A stretch of 64,000 nucleotides of DNA from an uncultured Methanolobus sp. GTDB lineage: Archaea > Halobacteriota > Methanosarcinia > Methanosarcinales > Methanosarcinaceae. The stretch lies in NCBI RefSeq assembly GCF_963667555.1, contig NZ_OY763421.1, positions 823,562 to 887,561 of the forward strand, read 5' to 3'. A model generated the notes under the pieces. It worked only from the letters and a program-made list of their open reading frames with translations. It made no database searches and was not told the origin of the DNA. This document shows positions 41,820 through 51,875 of the stretch, in pieces; the first letter of the stretch is position 1, and the number at the start of each line of letters is the position of its first letter. Both the position numbers and the translations under genes were made by a program.

Positions 41820-44471
41820 ATGAGTAAAATATTATTGCTTTTTGAAGAAAGGTCAAACATAACAGAGCTGTCAGAAAGCCTGAGGTCTATTGGATATGAG
41901 GTTTCTGAGACTGATATCAGCAACCTTGCTCTTCCAGACCATTTGAGATCGTCGTGCAAGGTCAATTATGACATTGTAATTTTAAGAATGGACACCGGAT
42001 ATGAAAAAGTACTTGATGAACTTAAAAGTGAAACAGAACTAAGTACCATTCCAGTTCTCCTGATTCTCTCAAAGGCAAATAAGCAGCAGGCAATAGAACT
42101 TTCATCATTGTCATTTTCAGCCTGTCTTGTATGGCCTGTATCTGATGAACAATTAATGATATCTGTTCAATCATGTATCTCTAAACAGGATTCTCAAAGC
42201 CTGATAACTGAAGAGGACATCAGATACTCTCAGCGCTATCGTACCATCGTTGACATGTCCGTTGACGGTTTTATGTATATAGACAGGGAAGGTGGCATAC
42301 TTGATGTCAACGGCAAATATTGTGAAATGTCAGGTTATTCTTACAAAGAATTGCTGGATATGAATGTATCTGATATTGAAGTTGATATGAATAAAAAACA
42401 AGTGATCTATCATATTGACAGAACCATAAAATCCGGAAAAGACCTGTTTGTGACCCATCACCACACAAAAGAAGGAAAAATCATCAATGTTGAGATCAGT
42501 GCTATTTACACAAGTGAGGAATCACATGGCCTGTTCTGTTTTATCAGAGACATAAGCGACCGTGCAAAGCTGGAAATTGATCTCAGGGAAAGTGAGAGAA
42601 GTAAATCTGTTCTTCTTTCTAATTTACCGGGTATTGCTTACCGTTGTGACCCTGACAGGGACTGGACAATGCATTTCATCTCACAGGGATGTCTTGAGCT
42701 TACAGGTTACCACGCTGATGAGCTCATAGATAATCAAAAGCTCTCGTTCAATGACCTTATAGAGCCTGAATACAGGGATCATATATGGGAAAAATGGCAG
42801 CGTATCCTGGCAAATGGGGACGTTTTCAGGGGTGAGTACAGGATAAGAACTGCATCCGGAGAACTAAAATGGGTATGGGAGCAGGGTAAAGGAGTAGCCG
42901 ATGAACAGGGCAATGTAATTGCTCTTGAAGGCTTCATTACCGATATCACACAGCGCAAATTAATGGAAGAACGCATCAAAGAGAGTGAGGAACTTTTCAG
43001 GACCACTCTGTATAGTATAGGTGACGGAGTTATCACAACAGATACCAGAGGGTTGCTGCAGCAGATGAATCCGGTGGCTGAAGAGTTGACCGGCTGGTCT
43101 GAAAACGAAGCAAAAGGCAAACAGCTTGAAGAAGTATTTCCCATAATAAATGAGGATAGCAGAAAAGAAGTGGAAATTCCTGTAAGGAAGGTTCTCAGAG
43201 AAGGAAAGATCGTTGGCCTGGCAAATCATACGCTTCTCATTTCAAAGGACGGAAATGAAATACCAATTGCAGATAGCGGTTCTCCAATTAAGAATTCTGA
43301 GGGCGATATATCCGGCGTGGTTCTTGTTTTCCGCGACCAGACAGAAGAAAGGGAATCACAAAGAGCTTTACAGGAAAGTGAAGCCCGTTTCCGTGTGCTT
43401 GTGGAACATGCTCCTGAAGCAATTTTTGTTCAGACAGACAGAAGATTTGCATATCTGAATCCCACAGCCCTGAAACTATTTGGTGCAGATTCTCTGGATC
43501 AGCTAAAAGGCACCCCTGTTATTGAACGATTCCATCCTGATTCACGTGTGCAGGTAAAGGAAAGAATAAACACTCTCAATACTAAAAAGCAGTCTGTTCC
43601 TTTGGTAGAAGAGCTCTGTCTTCGTATGGATGGAAGTTCCTTTGTTGCGGAAGTTTCAGCAGTTCCCATAAACTATGAAGGTAAAGACGGAGCACTTGTA
43701 TTTTTCCGGGATATAACAGAAAGGAAAAGAGCTGAAGAAGAGATTCTCAAAGCAAAAATGCTGTCAGATAATGCAAATCGCAGCAAGGCAGAGTTTCTGG
43801 CTAACACCAGCCACGAACTGAAAACTCCGCTTAGTTCTATAATAGGCTTTTCAGATCTGCTTCTTGAAGGCGTTTCCGGGAGTCTTACTGAAGATCAGGC
43901 AAAACATGTAAAGACCATTTACCAGAGTGGTAATCTTCTTCTTAACCTTATTAACAATATTCTTGATCTTTCCCAGATAGAATTTGGTGAAATGGAACTC
44001 AAGTTCACTAAATTTGATATTGTGCGTACTGTTCACGATGTTTATTCCATGATGTTCATATTGTCCGAAAGAAAAGGAGTTTCACTTGAATTAAGGTCAG
44101 ATGTAAGCAATGTTGATATTGTGGCTGACAGAATCAAGATAAAAGAAATTCTTTATAATCTGATAGATAATGCACTGAAATTCACTCCAAAAAGCGGGTC
44201 TGTAAGTGTCAATATTGAAATGCAGAATGAAAACACAGTGAAGATATCAGTAGCTGATTCCGGTATAGGCATTGCAGAAGAAGACCTTGATAGGATATTT
44301 GATCCATTCTACCAGGTTGATGGTTCCTCAACACGCAGGTACAGGGGCAGTGGACTTGGTCTTGCTATAATCAAGAATTTTGTCACAATGCATGGCGGCA
44401 GTATATGGGTCAACAGTAAAGTGGGAGAAGGCAGCGAGTTCTTTTTCACAATTCCTGTTAATAAAGTGTGA
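41820..44471 (+). CDS. multi-PAS sensor histidine kinase
   Basis: This 883-residue cytoplasmic kinase has a receiver-like N-terminus (1-125) whose expected phospho-Asp site reads VILRMDTG, so it is degenerate. Four PAS domains follow (about 140-250, 258-375, 388-510 and 515-635). The H-box is FLANTSHELKTPLSSIIGFS near 660; the ATPase domain shows DNALKFTPKSG, DSGIGIAEED and GSGLGLAI. No membrane segment is present. GGTG lies close before the ATG. No receiver gene adjoins it, so its partner is elsewhere. Confidence 0.88.
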   Translation: MSKILLLFEERSNITELSESLRSIGYEVSETDISNLALPDHLRSSCKVNYDIVILRMDTGYEKVLDELKSETELSTIPVLLILSKANKQQAIELSSLSFSACLVWPVSDEQLMISVQSCISKQDSQSLITEEDIRYSQRYRTIVDMSVDGFMYIDREGGILDVNGKYCEMSGYSYKELLDMNVSDIEVDMNKKQVIYHIDRTIKSGKDLFVTHHHTKEGKIINVEISAIYTSEESHGLFCFIRDISDRAKLEIDLRESERSKSVLLSNLPGIAYRCDPDRDWTMHFISQGCLELTGYHADELIDNQKLSFNDLIEPEYRDHIWEKWQRILANGDVFRGEYRIRTASGELKWVWEQGKGVADEQGNVIALEGFITDITQRKLMEERIKESEELFRTTLYSIGDGVITTDTRGLLQQMNPVAEELTGWSENEAKGKQLEEVFPIINEDSRKEVEIPVRKVLREGKIVGLANHTLLISKDGNEIPIADSGSPIKNSEGDISGVVLVFRDQTEERESQRALQESEARFRVLVEHAPEAIFVQTDRRFAYLNPTALKLFGADSLDQLKGTPVIERFHPDSRVQVKERINTLNTKKQSVPLVEELCLRMDGSSFVAEVSAVPINYEGKDGALVFFRDITERKRAEEEILKAKMLSDNANRSKAEFLANTSHELKTPLSSIIGFSDLLLEGVSGSLTEDQAKHVKTIYQSGNLLLNLINNILDLSQIEFGEMELKFTKFDIVRTVHDVYSMMFILSERKGVSLELRSDVSNVDIVADRIKIKEILYNLIDNALKFTPKSGSVSVNIEMQNENTVKISVADSGIGIAEEDLDRIFDPFYQVDGSSTRRYRGSGLGLAIIKNFVTMHGGSIWVNSKVGEGSEFFFTIPVNKV

Positions 44472-44745
44472 ATTTACACTTTTAGTGGAATAGAGCTGCA
44501 TAATAACTGTATATTTATTATTTTAAAAATATTTACTGTTTGTTTTTTTAACTAAAGTGTTTGCTTGCTGTATTTTTCATTTTTCCATATGTTTTTGATT
44601 AAAAACGATGAAGAATCAGTTTTAAATACTTAAAATGATAATAGGGATGATTTATCAAGTATTTATTTAAAATATTATTTTAAAACTAATCGTTAGCTTT
44701 AATAATCTTAAATAATGCTTATTTAGAAACCTGAAAGGAGTAGAT

Positions 44746-45921
44746 ATGAGAAAAGTGCAATATGAATTTCCTCTGAGTGATTTCACATCAGAGGCTGACT
44801 TTAAGAAAATCAAAGAGTTTTCTAAAGACAAAGAGACTCCATTTCTTATAGTAGACCTGTCCAAAGTGGAAAAAATGTATGATGAACTTGTCAGGAATAT
44901 GCCTTATGTTAAAATTCACTATGCTGTAAAGGCAAATCCTCTTGATGAAGTTATTGCATCCCTGAGAGATAAAGGGTCCAATTTCGATGCTGCAACAGTG
45001 TATGAAATTGACCAGCTTCTGCGACTTGGTGTCCAGCCAGAAAGGATAAGTTATGGCAACACCATCAAAAAGGAAAAAGATATTGCATATGCATATCAGA
45101 AAGGCATCAGGCTTTTTGCAACTGATTCCGAAAGCGACCTGCACAAGATAGCCAGAAATGCTCCTGGATCACGTGTGTTCTTCCGTCTGCTCACTGAAAG
45201 TGATGGTGCGGACTGGCCACTGTCAAGAAAATTCGGTGCTCACCCTGATGTTATTTATGAACTCATACTTGAAGCACATGAAATGGGACTTGAACCATAT
45301 GGTCTCTCATTCCACGTAGGTTCACAGCAGCGTGATATCGGACAATGGGACAACGCCCTGTCAAAATGTAAATACCTCTTTGAAGCAGTTGCCCTTCAAG
45401 GTATCAAACTTAAAATGATAAATCTGGGCGGAGGTTTCCCTGCAAAATACCTGTCACCTGCAAATGAACTTGAAACTTATGCACACGAGATCCTTCGTTT
45501 CATACAGGAAGACTTTGGTGAGGACCACCCGGAGATAATCATAGAACCTGGCAGGTCCATGGTTGGAGATGCAGGTGTCATTGTGACGGAGATCATAATG
45601 ATCTCAAAGAAAGCAAAACTGAACCAGTACCAGTGGGTATATCTTGACATAGGAAAGTTCGGTGGTCTAATTGAAACACTTGATGAGTGCATAAAATATC
45701 CTATTTATTCAGAAAGTAAAGGATATGAAGAAGAAGTTATCCTTGCCGGTCCTACATGTGACAGTATGGATATTCTTTACGAAGATCACAAATATGTATT
45801 CCCTGAAAGTCTTCATGAGACAGAAAGACTTTACATATTCACCACCGGTGCATACACCCAGAGTTATAGTTCCATTGCTTTTAATGGCATCCCGCCATTG
45901 AAAGCGTATGTTATCAGGTAA
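44746..45921 (+). CDS. ornithine/diaminopimelate decarboxylase-family PLP enzyme
   Basis: This 391-residue fold-type III enzyme has the PLP lysine in HYAVKANPLDEV near residue 65, LSFHVGSQQ near 187, the glycine loop NLGGGFPAKY near 227, PGRSMVGDAG near 269, and the catalytic Cys in AGPTCDSMD near 340. The short length and GPTCDS point to ornithine/lysine decarboxylase more than LysA, so polyamine synthesis is likely. AAAGGAG precedes the ATG. A long AT-rich leader (44472-44745) lies before it. Confidence 0.87.
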   Translation: MRKVQYEFPLSDFTSEADFKKIKEFSKDKETPFLIVDLSKVEKMYDELVRNMPYVKIHYAVKANPLDEVIASLRDKGSNFDAATVYEIDQLLRLGVQPERISYGNTIKKEKDIAYAYQKGIRLFATDSESDLHKIARNAPGSRVFFRLLTESDGADWPLSRKFGAHPDVIYELILEAHEMGLEPYGLSFHVGSQQRDIGQWDNALSKCKYLFEAVALQGIKLKMINLGGGFPAKYLSPANELETYAHEILRFIQEDFGEDHPEIIIEPGRSMVGDAGVIVTEIIMISKKAKLNQYQWVYLDIGKFGGLIETLDECIKYPIYSESKGYEEEVILAGPTCDSMDILYEDHKYVFPESLHETERLYIFTTGAYTQSYSSIAFNGIPPLKAYVIR

Positions 45922-45933
45922 TTTCTATTTGCT

Positions 45934-45968
45934 AAAGAAGGGAAAACCTTCTTTTCCTTTTGTTTTTT
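45934..45968 (+). terminator. hairpin and T-rich terminator
   Basis: AAAGAAGG and CCTTCTTT form a perfect 8-base hairpin with a GAAAA loop, then a T-rich tract; it closes the decarboxylase gene and lies between convergent genes. Confidence 0.7.
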
Positions 45969-45971
45969 GCT

Positions 45972-47378
45972 TCAGGCTGTTGTCCAGTCACTGTAAACAT
46001 ATTTTGTCTCTGAGTTTGAACCCCATGCCCATATTCCAACACGATAGACTTCTCCGTCGGGAACCTTTAGGTTGGATATTGTGTAGGTCACGGTTTCATC
46101 AACATCCAGATCCTCATGAGTATCTGTTCTGAGATCATCCCATACCATATTTTCCGTTGTACTTTCAAGGGTAGTATATATCACCAGATCATCAATGGCA
46201 GCCGAACCAACATTTGTTATTTCAACATCCAGGTCTGCATATGTCACGTAATTATTTCCTCTTGCATGGCCGCTGAATCCTATCTGCAATTCAGGATATG
46301 AATTTAGGACCGGCCGAACGGAAGCTTCAATATCTGCATATTCCTCTGGTATCACGCCTATATCCCAGCCGGAATTTGTAGTCTCAAGATAATAGTAGCG
46401 GATACCCTCATAATCAAAATAGCTTCCTTCCAGGGCCTGTGTACCTCTTACACCTACACCCATGTGCCCGGGAAACTCAACCAGTGCCACACCATAGCCC
46501 ATATCATAGAGTAAGGCTGCCAGGAGTATGGATGAGTCCTCACAGTCTCCTCCTCCGTGATAGAGGGTTTCAAAAGGAAAACGCGGATATTCATCATAAC
46601 CCGCAGAAGCACTGTCGCTTACATAGGGAAGGGACTGCACAAAAGCCATAACAATATAAGGGATCTCGTCCCTGCTATAACCTTTTACTCCTGCAAGTTC
46701 GGTCATCTGTTCCGTTATCATGGAGATAAGTTCGTCATCATAGGGATCATTCACAAAATGACTGTAATCCCTGTTGCGGCTTCTCTGGGAATATGCATCA
46801 TATGCGTCTGTATCATATTCATATTCAACCGAGAGATCCGTAATATCATATTTCCATCGATATGACCGCGTTATACTATTGCTGTTTATCTTCACGTCGG
46901 TCCGGGTAATTTCACCTTCATAGATACCGGTCTCAAGGAATATTTCAGGATAGACAGTGTAGCCCAGGTCAACATAAAAACTGTTGTCAGATATTCTGTT
47001 AATCCTTAAATTGTAAATAATGTTTTCCCCGTTAGTGTCTTTTATACTGTAGGTTTTATTTTCAAACAGAGTGCCTGTAGTATATTCACTTTCATCTTTT
47101 CTAAAGGAGATGTGGACATTTTTGCTTTGCTTGCTTATATCCAGAACTTTCAGTGAGTATCCATTATCAATGTCCAGAACTCCCGTTCTTTTTACCATCT
47201 GGGAATAATTTATGGACTTGGAACCAATGGTCTGTTCAATGCTGGTATTTCGCTCAGTTCCTTTACTTTCAGATACTTCTTCAGTTTGTGTATCTGTGCA
47301 TCCGCAAGAGATCAAAACAGAAAGGATGAGTAGTAGAAAAAATGCCAAAGAACTGATATCTCTCCGGATATGATTCAC
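45972..47378 (-). CDS. transglutaminase-like lipoprotein
   Basis: This 468-residue protein has a signal peptide ending in the lipobox LISCGC near residue 26 and an extracellular beta domain. A transglutaminase-like core follows: GGGDCEDSSILLAALLYDMG (catalytic Cys), FPGHMGVGV (His) and YYYLETTN. A C-terminal CARDB-like Ig domain is visible (VTYADLDVEITNVGSAAIDD, then VPDGEVYRVGIWAWG). It could be a protease or crosslinking enzyme on the cell surface. A homologous core occurs widely in methanogens. Confidence 0.75.
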   Translation of the reverse strand: MNHIRRDISSLAFFLLLILSVLISCGCTDTQTEEVSESKGTERNTSIEQTIGSKSINYSQMVKRTGVLDIDNGYSLKVLDISKQSKNVHISFRKDESEYTTGTLFENKTYSIKDTNGENIIYNLRINRISDNSFYVDLGYTVYPEIFLETGIYEGEITRTDVKINSNSITRSYRWKYDITDLSVEYEYDTDAYDAYSQRSRNRDYSHFVNDPYDDELISMITEQMTELAGVKGYSRDEIPYIVMAFVQSLPYVSDSASAGYDEYPRFPFETLYHGGGDCEDSSILLAALLYDMGYGVALVEFPGHMGVGVRGTQALEGSYFDYEGIRYYYLETTNSGWDIGVIPEEYADIEASVRPVLNSYPELQIGFSGHARGNNYVTYADLDVEITNVGSAAIDDLVIYTTLESTTENMVWDDLRTDTHEDLDVDETVTYTISNLKVPDGEVYRVGIWAWGSNSETKYVYSDWTTA

Positions 47379-47425
47379 CTGCTGCAGTTATTTTCGATAA
47401 TTGGTTCTTACCGGGTACCAGAGAC

Positions 47426-49807
47426 TCAATTCTGCTTTACCGGTATTTTTACAATAAAACAGCTCCCCTTCCCCGGCTCACTGTCCACATCGATATTACC
47501 ACTATGCATTTCTACGAACTTGCTCACAAGAGCCAGTCCCAGACCGGTTCCTTCATGCTGTCTGTTGTAGAATGAATCTATCTGTTTGAATGGATGGAAT
47601 AACAGATCCTTGTCAACATCTGAAATACCGATGCCTGTATCGCGAACAATAATTGTTAGAAGGTCATGGTTTATATTTGCATCTATATCAACCGAACCAC
47701 CAACAGGTGTAAATTTGACTGCATTGCTCAGCAGATTATAAAGAACCTGTTTCATTTTAGCTCTGTCCGCGTTGATGGAAAGGACATTGGAAACCTTATT
47801 TGTCAGAATGATGCCCTTTTTCTGGGCCTGGGAATCCATTATAGTAATGACCTCCTCTATAGCTTCATTAATAGCAAAATGCTCCGGCCTAAGTTCCATC
47901 TCACCAGCTTCTATTTTTGAAATATCCAGAATATCGTTTATGATCATTAAGAGGTGCTTACCGCTGTTAGAGATGTTTGACAAGTATTTTTCCTGTTTAT
48001 CATTAAGCTTTCCAAAAGCACCCTCAAGTAAAAAATCTGAGAAACCTATTATTGAATTCAAAGGTGTACGTAATTCATGACTCATATTCGCAATAAACTC
48101 ACTTTTAGCCTTGCTGGCGGTTTCTGCAATCAATTTTGCATCAATAAGCTCCATCTCAGCTTTTTTCTGCTCGGTGATATCCCTGACATGTTCAAGTATT
48201 TTTGATACCCTGCCTTCATTATCAGGAATTGGTATTACACGTACCTCGCGAAACGTATCATCGATTTCATTGTGCATTTGATAGGTTATTATTTCCCCGG
48301 ACTCAAAAACATTGAATGGTAAGCATGGATCACATGGCTTATCCTTCTGAAGGAATGTTCTGTAACAAAAACTGCCTGAACCTTTGTTCTCAGCTGTGAA
48401 ATATTCATGTCCTTTCCAGTTACTCAGAACAATGTTATAATCTCTGTCGATAACTGCAAGAAGATCTGGAATTGATTCGAATGTACTTGCCAGCAGCTTT
48501 TTTTGTTCTTTGAGTTCCCTGTGGGTTTTTTTAAGCTCTGTAACATCGCGTATCATTCCGGCTATCATTGTGGGGATGCCATTCTCATAAACCAAATGCG
48601 CATTTACTGAAATGTAGACTGCATTGCCATTCTTATTTGCAAGCGTGATCTCGTAATGTGATACAAAACCATTTTTTACTATCTGACGAAGGAATTCACT
48701 CCTGTCACTAGACTTTTTGTAAAGGGTTTGAATAGAGCGACCTATTAATTCTTTGTCTTCATACCCGAGGTAATACTGGACCGATGGACTGATGGTAAGG
48801 ATTACACCTCCAAGGTCGGTCTCATAATAAATATCGTGGATCTCATTGAATATCCTGTGATATTTCTCTTCGCTCTTAAGAAGGAGTTTGTCAGTATTTC
48901 GATGTTCAAGAGCACTAACAATGATTTCTCCAAGATAATTGAAAAGACGAAGTACTTCAGGGTCAGTATTGTCCGGTTCAATTGGAGAACTGAGACATAT
49001 AAAACCAATCTTTGTCCTGTGTCCGTACATGGGGACAATAATAAGTGAGTGATTGTTCTGTTCTGTAAAAATATCAGATGATTTTCTGGTGTCACATTTT
49101 AATGTTTTCAGATCATTGTTGGTAAAGAAAAACAGTTTCTTGTCTGTAATGTTAAAACAATCAGGATTTGCGATCACAAGTTGTTTCAATTTATCTTCTT
49201 TTGCTATGTCGGTTACACTTCTGTGCCAGCTGTGGTCGCAAAAAAGCCGTCCTCCAGGTGTGAACTGAAAGATACTGACAATATCTGAGTCTGTTATTTT
49301 ACCAATAGTTGCCAGTGATTGAAGGATATTATCATCGATATCAGCTACTGCCAGGTCTTTAAATCTCAGGTATGTTCTTTCGATGACATCTTCAACCACT
49401 AATCTCTGAAAACGGTTAGTTATATCTGTTCCTGTAGAATGCTCCTCGATAAGAAACACATGACCTGTTACCGTTTCAGTGTCATTTCTCTCATTTCTTG
49501 TCCTTATCCTGAGAGAAAATTCGCTGCCAATGTCAGGGATATGTCTGATTACTCTATCTGTTTCATAGTTGTACTTCAGGCTTTTTTCAAATATGGTTTT
49601 AAGTTCAGTGTCACCTGATAACAATGAAAATATGCTATTTCCTTCATTCAGACTTTCATCTCTGAACCAATGTTTCTCTCTTAAAAAAGTGTTTACAAAT
49701 GTGATATTCCCGTTAATATCAGAACACATTATTCCAACGGGAAGATCATATACCATTTTTTTATATCTATTTTGGTCAGATATACCCACTATATCCTGTA
49801 AACCCAT
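47426..49807 (-). CDS. PAS/GAF sensor histidine kinase
   Basis: This 793-residue kinase has an N-terminal PAS (about 15-110), a GAF-like domain (about 130-300) and two PAS domains (about 310-430 and 440-550). The second of these has CYRTFLQKDKPCDPC, a Cys pattern known in redox- or metal-related PAS domains. Then come HisKA (FIANMSHELRTPLNSIIGFS near 580) and the ATPase domain with DTGIGISDVD and GTGLGLALV. It is cytosolic. It may share origin with the 41820-44471 kinase; the H-box stretches are very similar. Confidence 0.86.
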   Translation of the reverse strand: MGLQDIVGISDQNRYKKMVYDLPVGIMCSDINGNITFVNTFLREKHWFRDESLNEGNSIFSLLSGDTELKTIFEKSLKYNYETDRVIRHIPDIGSEFSLRIRTRNERNDTETVTGHVFLIEEHSTGTDITNRFQRLVVEDVIERTYLRFKDLAVADIDDNILQSLATIGKITDSDIVSIFQFTPGGRLFCDHSWHRSVTDIAKEDKLKQLVIANPDCFNITDKKLFFFTNNDLKTLKCDTRKSSDIFTEQNNHSLIIVPMYGHRTKIGFICLSSPIEPDNTDPEVLRLFNYLGEIIVSALEHRNTDKLLLKSEEKYHRIFNEIHDIYYETDLGGVILTISPSVQYYLGYEDKELIGRSIQTLYKKSSDRSEFLRQIVKNGFVSHYEITLANKNGNAVYISVNAHLVYENGIPTMIAGMIRDVTELKKTHRELKEQKKLLASTFESIPDLLAVIDRDYNIVLSNWKGHEYFTAENKGSGSFCYRTFLQKDKPCDPCLPFNVFESGEIITYQMHNEIDDTFREVRVIPIPDNEGRVSKILEHVRDITEQKKAEMELIDAKLIAETASKAKSEFIANMSHELRTPLNSIIGFSDFLLEGAFGKLNDKQEKYLSNISNSGKHLLMIINDILDISKIEAGEMELRPEHFAINEAIEEVITIMDSQAQKKGIILTNKVSNVLSINADRAKMKQVLYNLLSNAVKFTPVGGSVDIDANINHDLLTIIVRDTGIGISDVDKDLLFHPFKQIDSFYNRQHEGTGLGLALVSKFVEMHSGNIDVDSEPGKGSCFIVKIPVKQN

Positions 49808-49894
49808 ATAATCATCAATTATGTATATTTATTATTAAATAAAAACATTTCCAGAAAGGCCAAATAACTACAATTCAAAAACAGTAGCTCTGCA

Positions 49895-50680
49895 TTAATG
49901 TCTGAGCATTTCATCCATGTATTTGTTCAGATGATCTTGAAGAGATCCGATCTCCTCATTTTGCGGCAATGTTGCTATCAGTTTATCTATGAACCCGCGT
50001 TCTTTTACAAGACGGAACGTTTCCCTGTAATTAAGATCAAAAAGCCATGCCAGTCTTGTGAGGTTCATATCATTGCATGTTCTGACATGACTGACACTTG
50101 CGACCTTATTTTCCAATAGCTCCTTCACAATTTCCGGTGAATACTCCGGCCTGTCCGGTAGTCCCATCTCAAGGGCAGGATTTGGTGTTTCATCCTTCTT
50201 TTCATGGTGCTCCAGCAGCACTTTATAAATGTCAAGTTTGTCTGCATCTCTTACGAGCTTTGCATGAAAAAGAGTTCTTTCATTCAGGTTACCTTTTACC
50301 TGAAACCTGTTGTGGTTAACAATAGCAAGCAGTATCACTTGTTTCTCAGCAACCGAAAGGCCAGAGAGTACATTCCCGGCTTTCAGTACTTTGACACCTA
50401 AAACTGCATGATCCTCAGATTCACTGTCCTTAAAGGTCCTGTATTTGCTTATCTGTTCAAAGCGTCCCACATCATGGAGAAGTGCAATTGCTTTTGCAAG
50501 AAAATAATCGTCATTATCCAGTTTTTCAGAAGCAGCTATCAGGGACGCATTTTCACAAACCCTGATGCTGTGTTCTTCTTTGAGTATGACATTCTGTTGA
50601 ATGAAACTGTCATTTGTGTAAAATGAACTGACATAGTTACCAAACCATGTTTTCAGTTCATTGAATTTTTCTTCATCCAT
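49895..50680 (-). CDS. HD-domain hydrolase
   Basis: This 261-residue protein has H-x-x near 35 (EEHSIRVCENASLIA), the metal HD pair in AIALLHDVGRFEQ near 70, HAVLGVKVL, and KLVRDADKLDIY near 143, which gives the full H..HD..D set. It resembles cytoplasmic HD phosphohydrolases that act on nucleotides. No substrate can be assigned. It has an ordinary start. Confidence 0.82.
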   Translation of the reverse strand: MDEEKFNELKTWFGNYVSSFYTNDSFIQQNVILKEEHSIRVCENASLIAASEKLDNDDYFLAKAIALLHDVGRFEQISKYRTFKDSESEDHAVLGVKVLKAGNVLSGLSVAEKQVILLAIVNHNRFQVKGNLNERTLFHAKLVRDADKLDIYKVLLEHHEKKDETPNPALEMGLPDRPEYSPEIVKELLENKVASVSHVRTCNDMNLTRLAWLFDLNYRETFRLVKERGFIDKLIATLPQNEEIGSLQDHLNKYMDEMLRH

Positions 50681-50757
50681 CTGATGCTAGAATGGTAATT
50701 AACAGCATTATATTTTATGCATTAATTTCAGATGGTCAATCCATATTCAATCTATAT

Positions 50758-51240
50758 TCAATACTGCAATGAGAATAACATCCTGTCATCACTGTCTTTC
50801 AGGTACAGTTTCAATTGCTCTCCTTCAAGCACAACGGAATCTACATTTCCAAGATAGGCAAGATATTTGTTGTCAATTGAATCTTCTCCGCATGCCATAA
50901 GTGTCATGGGACCGGGATTTAATGTCAACTGATCGTTTTCAAGCACAAAGGTTCCGCTTCCTGAATTGCAGTCTGCCAGAATATAATATGTGCCATCTTC
51001 CATGAATTTTATTGTGTATCTCTTAGGATCCGGGACGACCAGCGGTGTTTTTGCATCTTCTTCAATGGTGCCTGTCCATTCCCATGTCACATTAGATATG
51101 CTCTCTATGCTAACTTCTGTATTTGCAATCTCATTCTCCTCACCTGTATCTTTATCAACACAAGCAGAAACCGAAATTGAAAATGTGATTATAGATAGGA
51201 TAATTAGTGTTTTGATCACCTTCTCTGTAAGTCTCAACAT
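50758..51240 (-). CDS. META-domain secreted protein
   Basis: This 160-residue protein starts with a signal peptide (ISVSACVDK suggests a lipobox-like Cys). The rest holds the META/HslJ-type fold: WEWTGTIEEDAKTPLVVPDP, then GTYYILADCNSGSGTFVLEN and LTLNPGPMTLMACGEDSIDN. Two of its Cys could form a disulfide. Function of the domain is unclear (heat-shock-associated in bacteria). Confidence 0.8.
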   Translation of the reverse strand: MLRLTEKVIKTLIILSIITFSISVSACVDKDTGEENEIANTEVSIESISNVTWEWTGTIEEDAKTPLVVPDPKRYTIKFMEDGTYYILADCNSGSGTFVLENDQLTLNPGPMTLMACGEDSIDNKYLAYLGNVDSVVLEGEQLKLYLKDSDDRMLFSLQY

Positions 51241-51321
51241 TTTAACCTCCTGAATTTCAATATAACTGGAAGAAGATTATATATTATCCGGTCAATACCT
51301 TTATGAGCACAAACTCAGGGG

Positions 51322-51798
51322 ATGAAACGTATTCCGGACGGAAAAACACACGATGCTATAAATGCAGCAGTGCTGACGATAGTACTGATTGGTTTTTACT
51401 ATGCTTTCAGGGAAGGCATTGCTCCTGTCACCGCTTATCTTGACAGTTATACAATAGCAGCCTTCTCGGTAGCCTACATTTTTGCCACACTGTTCCTGAG
51501 TCCTGATCTTGACATCAGCAGCAAGCCCTACAAAAGATGGGGAATTCTCAGGATACTCTGGTGGCCGTACAAAGAGCTATTCAAACACAGAGGGCTTTCA
51601 CATCATCCTGTCATCGGACCACTGTCCATTGTTTTAAATCTCGCAATGATAGTTGCTGCGGTTTTCATGATCATCGGGATAGATTATGAGGCAATACCTT
51701 CCAGCCTCATGATTTCGAGTATCACAGGAATGGTGCTTTCAATAGAAGTACACATCATTTCTGATAATGTGGTCTCAAAAGTAAAGGGAATTTTCTGA
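51322..51798 (+). CDS. DUF2227 putative metal-binding membrane protein
   Basis: This 158-residue protein has PDGKTHDAINA near residue 5, FLSPDLDISSKPYKRWGILR near 58-78 and HRGLSHHPVIGPLS near 88, motifs of DUF2227 with Asp/His that may bind metal. Four hydrophobic segments are present. The GGGG directly before the ATG is too close for a ribosome-binding site. A TATA-like TTATATATTA lies some 40 bases upstream, so it may have a short leader or none. Confidence 0.8.
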   Translation: MKRIPDGKTHDAINAAVLTIVLIGFYYAFREGIAPVTAYLDSYTIAAFSVAYIFATLFLSPDLDISSKPYKRWGILRILWWPYKELFKHRGLSHHPVIGPLSIVLNLAMIVAAVFMIIGIDYEAIPSSLMISSITGMVLSIEVHIISDNVVSKVKGIF

Positions 51799-51843
51799 TC
51801 TAAATGTTCGAATCTAAGATAGTTTAAGGACATTTTAAGGACA

Positions 51844-51875
51844 GTTAAAAAAAGAGCAGGATTTAATTTATCCTG
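51844..51875 (-). terminator. hairpin and T-run for the CDGSH gene
   Basis: On the minus strand CAGGAT/ATCCTG closes a short loop and runs into CTCTTTTTTT. It overlaps the last codons of the CDGSH gene. Confidence 0.5.
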
